Source of the DNA: Rubrivirga marina
GTDB taxonomy: Bacteria > Bacteroidota > Rhodothermia > Rhodothermales > Rubricoccaceae
Assembly: GCF_002283365.1 (NCBI RefSeq)
Contig: NZ_MQWD01000001.1
Location: 67,948 to 131,947, forward strand
Length of the DNA: 64,000 bases
Direction of reading: 5' to 3'
Every line of letters starts with the position of its first letter. Position 1 is the stretch's first letter. This document shows positions 58,147 through 64,000 of the stretch, in pieces. Under the pieces are notes generated by a model. It did not search any database. It had not been told where the DNA came from and was given only the letters and a program-made list of their open reading frames with translations. A program made the translations under genes and the position numbers.

Positions 58147-60636
58147 TTAGCGCGCTGTGCGTGTGAGGTCGTCGGCGGCGAGGGCGGCGTAGAGGAAGAG
58201 CGGGGCCATCGGGATGACGTACTCGCCCTCGTACCAGAGGAACGGCCAGTCCTCCTGGAGCTCCGGGAAGTCCGGCTGGACGACGACGAGGCCGGGGACC
58301 GGGCCGCCGGGGATGAAGGAGTAGTCGGCGCGGTTCATCCCGTAGGCGACCGTCTTGCTCCGCGCGCCGATGCCGGAGATCATCGAGACGTCGCTGCCGG
58401 GGTGCCGGCCGAGGACGTACTCGACGCCGCGGAGCGCGGGCTCGGGCCCGACGAGGTCGGGGAAGGCGCGGTGGAGGATGTGGTTCGTCATGGCGAACTG
58501 GAGCGCCCCGCCGGCGCCGCCCCATCCGCCCATCCCGACGGGCACGCCGTACGGGTTCTCCGCCTCCACCTCGGCGAGCCCGTCGGCGTACTCGGCCACG
58601 CCCTCACGGACGCGCTCGCGGAAGCCGTCGTCCATGTGCGGCATCGCGCGGACGAAGAGTGGCGCGGCGAACCCGAACATCCGCCCCTCCATCTCCCCGA
58701 CCATCTCGGCGATCCGGTCGGCGTACGTCGCGTCGCCCTCGGTCGCGAGGAGGAGCTCGACGGCCGCGCCCAGTTCCTCGGCCGGGAGGAAGCCGCCCGT
58801 CGTGTTGCCGTGGCGGAAGAGGATCGGCTCGAGCCGGGCGTGCTCCTCGTCCCACACCCGGATCGCCGTCTGGAGCGCCTTCTCGGCGAGGTCGTCGCGG
58901 TAGCCGCGGAGGACGCGGCTGGCGGCCGCCAGCGCCGCGATCGACCCGTAGTCGAGCGCGGTCGACTTGCTGGTGAAGGCCCAGCGGTCGTCGAACGTGC
59001 CCGACCGATCGCCGCGGACCTCGAGGCTGTCGAGCGTCGGGTCGTAGACGCGATTGTCGGTCTTGGTCAGCCCGTCGCCGAGGTGGTGGTACTGGTGGAG
59101 GTGGGCCTCGACGATGCCCGGGATGGCGTGGCCCACGGCGTCGTACTGCGCTTGGAGTTGGAGGACGCCGTGCTCGACCTGCTGGAGCACGTCCGGAATC
59201 CCGTCGGGCGTCCGCATCTCGACGTAGCGGTCGTCCTGCTTTACCGTCGTCTCGTCCCAGTCGACGCCGAACGTCTCGTGGAGGAGGACGAGGTCGGAGA
59301 CGGTCGCGTACTGGCTCTGCGTGCGGATGTCGTAGTCGCCCGCGTCGTACCACCCGCCGACGGCGAGGCCGGGGATGTGCTCGCCCGGCTCGTACGGCGT
59401 GTCCGTCGTCGGGCCCTGGGCGAACAGGTCGAAGTGCTCGTGGTTGACGGGGGCCTGCAGCGCGTCGTCGAGGTGGGAGGCCCCGTGCCACACGCGGTAC
59501 CGGTCGTTGACGAACATGTGGTCCATCTGGACCGGCATGAACGTGTCGAGCGTCGCGCTCCACAGCGACGGCCCGTAAACGTCGTCGGCGATGCGGAACG
59601 GCTCGGTCGTCTCGCTGCCCGTCGACAGCGTGTAGACGCCGGGCTCGGTGACGTCGGAAAAGTCGAACGTGGCGTACTGGTAGCGGAGGAAGCCGCCCCA
59701 GGGCTCGGCGGCGGCCCGCTTCGCCTCGGTCGTCGTCCCATCGGCTTCGATCCGGGTGAGCGTGACGACGGGCGCGGGATCGGCGGCCGGGTCGAGCTCG
59801 ATGACGGCGCTCTTCGGCTGCCCCGGCGCGTAGCCGACCTGCGAGTGGCCGATGACGGGCGCGCGTTGCCAGCCGGGCGTCCGGCTCGGCGTGAGCGTCC
59901 ACTCGAGGACGGTCCCGGTCTCACCGGCCGGCAGGAGGGAGCGGACGACGAACCAGCCGTTCTGCGCCCGGTTGCGGCCGTCGTAGAGCGCGAGCGTCGC
60001 GCCGTCGTGGGCCTCGATCGTCACGCGGCGCTCCGCGTCCTCCGGGGCGAGGACGAGCGTCGCGCCCTCCGCCAGCGGCTGCGGCTCGTAGCGGCCCATC
60101 CACTCGTCCCACGCCATCGGCCCGACGGGCGAGCGGGGGAACTGCCCGGGCCGGCCGTCGGCGAGGTACGCCTTCCCGAAGTACGCCGACGGCAGGAACT
60201 CCAGGTTGAACCCGGCCCGTCCCTCAAGCGCTTCCGGAACGGGCTCCGAGAGAACGACGCGGATCGTCACGCCGCCCTCCGGCCGCGCCTCCGTCTCCAC
60301 CTCGTACTCGAAGTCGTAATCGGGGTACGCGCTCGTCGCCGAGATCACACCGGCCTCGCGGTCGACGGCCCGCTCGCCAAACTCCGGCGTCGGGTCCCAC
60401 TGCTCCGGCGCGTTCGAGAGGCGGACGTCGCCGTTCGTGCCCGTCCGCACGCCGTGGTGGATGAGCTCGACCCCGCTCAGCTTGGAGTCGCTGAACAGGC
60501 CGCTGTAGCGGTTGTTGTAGACGAGGACGTCGACGCTCTCCGAGTCGAAGTACTCGCGGTCGTGGATCTGGAGCGGGGCGTCCTGCGCGGTGACGGCGGC
60601 GGCGAGGCCCCAGAGAAGCAACAGGCGGGCGGTCAT
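58147..60636 (-). CDS. Glycoside hydrolase family 9 (cellulase-type) enzyme
   Basis: An 829-residue secreted enzyme. Signal peptide 1-18 (VTAQ), an N-terminal region of about 240 residues of beta structure that I do not assign, an Ig-like cellulase N-terminal domain (about 260-350, VIGHSQVGYAPGQPKSAVIEL) and the GH9 (alpha/alpha)6 barrel (about 365-829). The GH9 signature GGWYDAGDYDIR (about 426-437) gives the catalytic Asp. YVLGRHPGSDVSMISGIG and the late acid Glu in LWYEGEYVIPMAP match the family. It may cleave beta-1,4-glucan, mixed-linkage glucan or glucosaminides. A perfect TGAAACGTTTCA operator lies upstream. Confidence 0.87.
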   Translation of the reverse strand: MTARLLLLWGLAAAVTAQDAPLQIHDREYFDSESVDVLVYNNRYSGLFSDSKLSGVELIHHGVRTGTNGDVRLSNAPEQWDPTPEFGERAVDREAGVISATSAYPDYDFEYEVETEARPEGGVTIRVVLSEPVPEALEGRAGFNLEFLPSAYFGKAYLADGRPGQFPRSPVGPMAWDEWMGRYEPQPLAEGATLVLAPEDAERRVTIEAHDGATLALYDGRNRAQNGWFVVRSLLPAGETGTVLEWTLTPSRTPGWQRAPVIGHSQVGYAPGQPKSAVIELDPAADPAPVVTLTRIEADGTTTEAKRAAAEPWGGFLRYQYATFDFSDVTEPGVYTLSTGSETTEPFRIADDVYGPSLWSATLDTFMPVQMDHMFVNDRYRVWHGASHLDDALQAPVNHEHFDLFAQGPTTDTPYEPGEHIPGLAVGGWYDAGDYDIRTQSQYATVSDLVLLHETFGVDWDETTVKQDDRYVEMRTPDGIPDVLQQVEHGVLQLQAQYDAVGHAIPGIVEAHLHQYHHLGDGLTKTDNRVYDPTLDSLEVRGDRSGTFDDRWAFTSKSTALDYGSIAALAAASRVLRGYRDDLAEKALQTAIRVWDEEHARLEPILFRHGNTTGGFLPAEELGAAVELLLATEGDATYADRIAEMVGEMEGRMFGFAAPLFVRAMPHMDDGFRERVREGVAEYADGLAEVEAENPYGVPVGMGGWGGAGGALQFAMTNHILHRAFPDLVGPEPALRGVEYVLGRHPGSDVSMISGIGARSKTVAYGMNRADYSFIPGGPVPGLVVVQPDFPELQEDWPFLWYEGEYVIPMAPLFLYAALAADDLTRTAR

Positions 60637-60706
60637 GTCGGGTGATCGGGTGACCTGATCAATATCGGGACACTCGCCGGGCCCGACAGCGCTTCCACAG
60701 AAGAAA

Positions 60707-60718
60707 TGAAACGTTTCA
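60707..60718. promoter_or_regulatory. Predicted LacI-type operator TGAAACGTTTCA
   Basis: A perfect 12-base palindrome 71 bases before the GH9 start codon (minus strand), in the 117-base gap to the next gene. It differs by one base from the site before araA, suggesting common control, perhaps by the LacI protein at 25457. Confidence 0.6.
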
Positions 60719-60753
60719 GCCCCCTCCCGGTGCCCCCGAGGCGACCCGACCCT

Positions 60754-62775
60754 TTAGCGCCGGGCGGGGCCGGTGGCCCCGATGGGCGGCAGGCTCGCCA
60801 GGAGCGCGCGCGCCTGCGCGTGGTCGGGCTGGACGTGGAGGAGCGCCTCGACGGCCCCGCGCGCCTCGGCGTACCGCTGGGCGAAGGCATAGGCCACGCC
60901 GAGGTTGTAGAGCACCTGCGGATTGCCCGGTGCGAGCGCGCGGGCCTCCTCGTAGTAGCCGATCGCCTCCGGCACGTCGCCGCGCCGGACCTCGACGGCG
61001 CCGAGCATCGAGAGCGGGTCGGGCGAGCGCGGCTCGCGCTCGGCGGCCTTGCGGAACGCGTCCGCGGCCTCGTCGAGGCGGCCGGCGCGGAAGTACACGC
61101 CGCCCAGCCCGAGGTACGGCTGGCCGAACATCGGGTACGCCGAGACGACGGCCTGCCGGGCCTGGAGCGCGGCCTCCAGATCCCCCTGTTGCTCGTAGAC
61201 CGTCGCCAGTTCGCCCGTCGCGTCGAGCCACGGGGCCTCATTCGTGTACAGCGCCTGGACGATCCGGTCGAACGGCGTCCGCACCGTCAGCGTGTCGCCG
61301 CGGCGGACGGGCTGGCCCTCGGGGACGAACGGCCAGTACGACGTCATCCGCCGGACGCGGAGGAGGCCGACGAGCGAGTCGGCCGGGGTGAGCGGGAGGT
61401 CGCGCCGGGCGAGGTCGTCGGGAACGGCCCGGCTCCAGTCGCCGATGGCGCCGGCCTCGCGGAGGGCGTCGTAGAAGGCGTCTGCGATGAGGAAGTAGCC
61501 GTCGAGCGTCGGGTGGAGGTGTTCGAGCATGTGCTCCTTCCCGATCGTCCCGCCCGGTGCCTCTTGGCGGAGGCGCGCCTCCGCCGCGACGACGGTCGCC
61601 CCATGCGCCGCGGCGACGTCGCGGATGACGGCGTTGATCGCCCTCGGCGCGCGGAAGCGGAGGGCGTCGCGATCCCGCGCGGCGACGAACGCCTCGCGCG
61701 CCGCCGCCGTGTCGCCCAGGGCCTCCTCGACCCGGGCGAGCGCGTAGAACCCGTCGGCCGCGAGCGAGTCGAGCCGGACCGCCTCAGCGAATGCGGCGCG
61801 CGCCTCGGCGAGATCACCGCGCCGGCCTGCCCCGACGCCTCGGTCGTACGCCTCCCGCCACGCCGCTTCGTCGGTGCCCGCGGCGAACGCGCTCACGAAC
61901 GGCCGTTGGTCCCGCTCGTTCGACGCGACCGTCGCGATGAACACGGGGACGCCGGCTCGCTCGTAGGTCGCGAGGAGGTCGGAGAGGTTCGACCGGAATT
62001 GCCGCAGGCCGAGCTCGTACTCCGGTGAGCCGTAGGGGACCGTCTGCTCCCCGGCCATCTGCGCCATCATGGTGCCGCCGTCGGCCTCCCCTCCCCCATC
62101 CGGCGTGGGTGCCTCCGCGCCTCCGCCGAGGCCGGCGAGGACGTTCCGGAGAAGCTGGACGGTCCGGACGTGCCGCAGTCTCAGGTACACGTTGACGAGG
62201 CCGCGGAACCGACCCAGCGACTCCGCCGAGCCGACCCCGAGCGCGCCGTAATACTCGTTGTGGCCGGCGTAGATCAGGACGGCGTCCGGCTCCTGGGCCA
62301 CGATCTCGTCGGCGAGGTCGAGGAGCGTGTACGAGCTCACGGCGTCCATCGCCGTGTTGATGACCTCGATCGTCCGGTCGGGGAAGGTGTCCTGGAGGCG
62401 CCGCTCCAGCATCCGCGAGAACGCGCCGCCGCCGTAGAAGGGGAAGCCGGCCGCCGTCGAGCCGCCCTGCACGAAGACGCGGTACTCGTCGTCGCCCTTC
62501 TGGGCGGCGAACACGTCGTGGAGCGGCGCGGGGACGCTCGCCTGCTGCGCGAAGTAGCGCCGCGCGATGTCGGCGTTGCGAACGAGGTACTGTGGGTTCT
62601 CGTCGAGCGGCTCGAAGAGCGGGTAGTCGTCGCCGTAGTCCGCCAGCCGGAGCCCGCCTTCCAGCACGGCGAAGAACAGGACGGGGATGAGCAGCATCAC
62701 CCCGGTGAACACGATCCGCCGCCGCCGCGAGAGGACGGGGGCCGGAGGCGGGGCGGGGGCGGTGCGAGCGCTCAT
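60754..62775 (-). CDS. Membrane-anchored SGNH-hydrolase-like protein with TPR repeats
   Basis: A 673-residue protein. A basic N-terminus and one transmembrane helix (about 20-42, IVFTGVMLLIPVLFFAVLEGG) anchor it with the rest outside. The SGNH/GDSL-like domain has VFVQGGSTAAGFPF (block I Ser), YAGHNEYYG (block III Asn) and a late HLHPTLDGYFLIA (catalytic His). Two sets of tetratricopeptide repeats are present, one inserted inside the hydrolase domain (about 290-350) and one at the C-terminus (about 520-665). A low-complexity segment AEAPTPDGGGEADGG lies near 220. The function is unknown; possibly modification of surface glycans. It follows the parvulin gene on the same strand. Confidence 0.8.
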   Translation of the reverse strand: MSARTAPAPPPAPVLSRRRRIVFTGVMLLIPVLFFAVLEGGLRLADYGDDYPLFEPLDENPQYLVRNADIARRYFAQQASVPAPLHDVFAAQKGDDEYRVFVQGGSTAAGFPFYGGGAFSRMLERRLQDTFPDRTIEVINTAMDAVSSYTLLDLADEIVAQEPDAVLIYAGHNEYYGALGVGSAESLGRFRGLVNVYLRLRHVRTVQLLRNVLAGLGGGAEAPTPDGGGEADGGTMMAQMAGEQTVPYGSPEYELGLRQFRSNLSDLLATYERAGVPVFIATVASNERDQRPFVSAFAAGTDEAAWREAYDRGVGAGRRGDLAEARAAFAEAVRLDSLAADGFYALARVEEALGDTAAAREAFVAARDRDALRFRAPRAINAVIRDVAAAHGATVVAAEARLRQEAPGGTIGKEHMLEHLHPTLDGYFLIADAFYDALREAGAIGDWSRAVPDDLARRDLPLTPADSLVGLLRVRRMTSYWPFVPEGQPVRRGDTLTVRTPFDRIVQALYTNEAPWLDATGELATVYEQQGDLEAALQARQAVVSAYPMFGQPYLGLGGVYFRAGRLDEAADAFRKAAEREPRSPDPLSMLGAVEVRRGDVPEAIGYYEEARALAPGNPQVLYNLGVAYAFAQRYAEARGAVEALLHVQPDHAQARALLASLPPIGATGPARR

Positions 62776-62790
62776 CCGGTCCGGGTCGCG

Positions 62791-64000
62791 CTACTGCGGC
62801 CCGCCGAGGACGCGCGCCCAGAGCGCCTCGTCCACCTCGACCGCGTACCGCTCGCGCAGTTCGGCCTCGACCTCGGCCGCCAGCCGCTCGCGGTGGTGCT
62901 CGGTGAACGCCTCGACCACGCGCTCGCGGACCTCGTCGAAGCCCAGTTGGCGCTCGTCGAGCCGCCGCGTGGCCTTGACGACGGCGTACCGCCGGCCCTC
63001 CGGCGTATCGTAGGCGACCGGGCCGGTCACCTCCCCTTCCCCGAGGCCGAACGCGACCTCGCCGAGGTACGGCGGCTCCTGGATAAAGCGGGCGACGATC
63101 TCGCCGTCTCGCGTCCGCCCGAAGGAGCGGCGGAGCCGACGGTCAGAGGCGTCTTCGAACGGCGTCCCAGCCTGGAGCCGCGCCCAGACGTCGTCGGCCT
63201 CGGCCTCGGTCTCCCGCTCGATGACCTCCGTGTACACGGTGGGCAGCTGGTAGAACAGCGAGTCGGCGTGGGCCTCGTAGAACGCGCGGAGCGCGGGCTC
63301 CGTGGGCTCTGGGAGGCGCGCCTCGATCCGCTTCCGGTCGTAGTACTGCTCGAAGGCCTCGGCGAGCACGGGGCTCGGCGTGCCGGGCCGCATCAGCTCC
63401 TCGTCCAGCCCGAGCTCGAGGGCGACGTCCACCATCCGGTCGGCCCGGACGGCCTCGAGCAAGTAGTCGCGCACGAAGAGCACGCTGTGCCGTCCGGAGG
63501 AGCGGCTCACCGCCAGGACCTCCCCGATCAGCCGCGGGAGCTCGCTGAGCCGGAGCTCGCCCGCGCTGTCGGTAAACACGACGGCGTCGCCGCTCTCGGC
63601 GACGTGGGCGCGGACCGTCTCGGCGTAGTCCGTCTCGAAGAACCCGGGCGTCCGCGCCCACTCGACGATCTTCGAGACCACCTCGTCATTCCAGCGCACC
63701 GTCGTCGAGTCGACCGTGGCCTGCCGCTCCTCGTAGTACGCCTGGTTGGCCTGCTCGGAATACCGCCCGCGCTGGACCTCGACGATCCGCGGTCGGACCT
63801 GCGCGAGCGGCGGGACCGGGACCTCCTCGACGCGCTCGCCGACGACGATGACGAAGGCGTCTCCCCGGTCCAGGCTCAGGGCCTCGCCGGGCTCGAGACG
63901 AAACGTGACCGCCATCATCGGCGACCGGGTGCTCCGCTCCCAGGTGACGGGGGCCATGAGCCCGCCGGTCCGGACAGAGGCCTCGTCCTCGGAGTACCGC
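62791..64000 (-). CDS. Parvulin-type peptidyl-prolyl isomerase (SurA/PpiD-like), C-terminal part (cut by window edge)
   Basis: The frame is open to the right edge, giving 403 residues without the true N-terminus. The first residues, RYSEDEASVRTGGLM followed by VTFRLEPGEALSLDRGDAFVIVV, are the C-terminal half of a PpiC domain. A second, weaker PpiC domain lies towards the end (YQLPTVYTEVIERETEAEADDVWARL...YLGEVAFGLGEGEVTG). An ATG at 63957 falls inside the first domain and is not the real start. Proteins of this layout help outer-membrane protein folding in the periplasm. The next gene starts 15 bases after its stop, so both may be one unit. Confidence 0.82.
   Translation of the reverse strand, partial: RYSEDEASVRTGGLMAPVTWERSTRSPMMAVTFRLEPGEALSLDRGDAFVIVVGERVEEVPVPPLAQVRPRIVEVQRGRYSEQANQAYYEERQATVDSTTVRWNDEVVSKIVEWARTPGFFETDYAETVRAHVAESGDAVVFTDSAGELRLSELPRLIGEVLAVSRSSGRHSVLFVRDYLLEAVRADRMVDVALELGLDEELMRPGTPSPVLAEAFEQYYDRKRIEARLPEPTEPALRAFYEAHADSLFYQLPTVYTEVIERETEAEADDVWARLQAGTPFEDASDRRLRRSFGRTRDGEIVARFIQEPPYLGEVAFGLGEGEVTGPVAYDTPEGRRYAVVKATRRLDERQLGFDEVRERVVEAFTEHHRERLAAEVEAELRERYAVEVDEALWARVLGGPQ

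Noticed and set aside
1-64000. tRNA, rRNA, CRISPR array, insertion sequence or prophage
   Set aside because: No cloverleaf-like or rRNA stretches, no regularly spaced direct repeats and no transposase or phage gene were seen; gaps between genes are mostly under 300 bases.
63957-64000. ATG at 63957 as start of the isomerase gene
   Set aside because: The frame stays open upstream and encodes YSEDEASVRTGG, the conserved middle of a parvulin domain, so the true start is outside the window.

Overview
The window is GC-rich (by eye above 70 %) and densely packed with genes, with no rRNA, tRNA, CRISPR array or insertion sequence that I can recognise. Two secreted proteins end in type IX secretion (por) C-terminal sorting domains. 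The promoter before the arabinose operon fits the Bacteroidota pattern (TTTN, about 20 bases, TAnnTTTG). The SDR-type mannonate oxidoreductase is the Bacteroidota form. With the high GC content and a marine-heterotroph style gene set, this suggests a member of the Rhodothermota (Rubricoccus/Rubrivirga-like). The taxonomic call is inference.

Layout. (1) 1-9661: alpha-glucan and trehalose metabolism: the N-terminal part of glgE running off the left edge, divergent glgX, then treY, treZ and malQ on the minus strand. (2) 9818-14961: a lipid or hydroxy-acid block: hydroxyacid-oxoacid transhydrogenase-like Fe-ADH, hotdog thioesterase, MaoC dehydratase, SDR, quinone oxidoreductase and alpha/beta hydrolase. 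(3) 15068-19598: a propeller/PHP metallohydrolase and the cysteine pair cysE-cysK. (4) 19638-23047: an SDR overlapping a gene that fuses a Baeyer-Villiger-type monooxygenase to an HSL-type esterase. (5) 23266-26488: thrS, with an unusual insertion, and a LacI regulator. (6) 26606-34848: a DUF89 protein and the arabinose operon araA-araB-araD, a sodium symporter and a mutarotase. (7) 35108-52229: a glucuronoxylan locus (Gfo/Idh oxidoreductase, mannonate oxidoreductase, GH67, DUF1593 protein, glucarate-dehydratase-like enolase, GH10 xylanase, GPH transporter, GntR regulator, GH115, GH43, xylA), followed by xylB, an aldo/keto reductase and a secreted CE4 deacetylase. (8) 56382-64000: a PQQ-type propeller protein, a GH9 enzyme, a TPR/SGNH protein and the tail of a parvulin-type isomerase.

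The carbohydrate genes form a coherent route. Secreted or lipid-anchored GH10, GH115, GH67, GH43 and CE4 enzymes would break acetylated glucuronoxylan into xylose, arabinose and glucuronate. GPH and SSS symporters import the products. XylA/XylB and AraA/B/D feed the pentose phosphate pathway, and the mannonate oxidoreductase serves the hexuronate branch. No SusC/SusD pair is present.

Two signals stand out. First, a palindromic repeat family, CCGCCTCGG-spacer-CCGAGGCGG, occurs in about a dozen gaps between genes and also inside four protein genes (treY, thrS, aguA twice, the xylanase). Every coding copy is read in the same frame, giving an RLGxx(T/P/A)EA-like peptide, and nearly all spacer lengths equal 2 modulo 3. 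This resembles a protein-tolerated palindromic element such as the Rickettsia palindromic elements. Second, three sites of the form CTRAAC-NNN-GTTYAG sit before the transhydrogenase/thioesterase pair, the oxidoreductase/hydrolase pair and the monooxygenase-esterase fusion. They imply a regulon that joins regions 2 and 4 in one ketone, ester or hydroxy-acid pathway.
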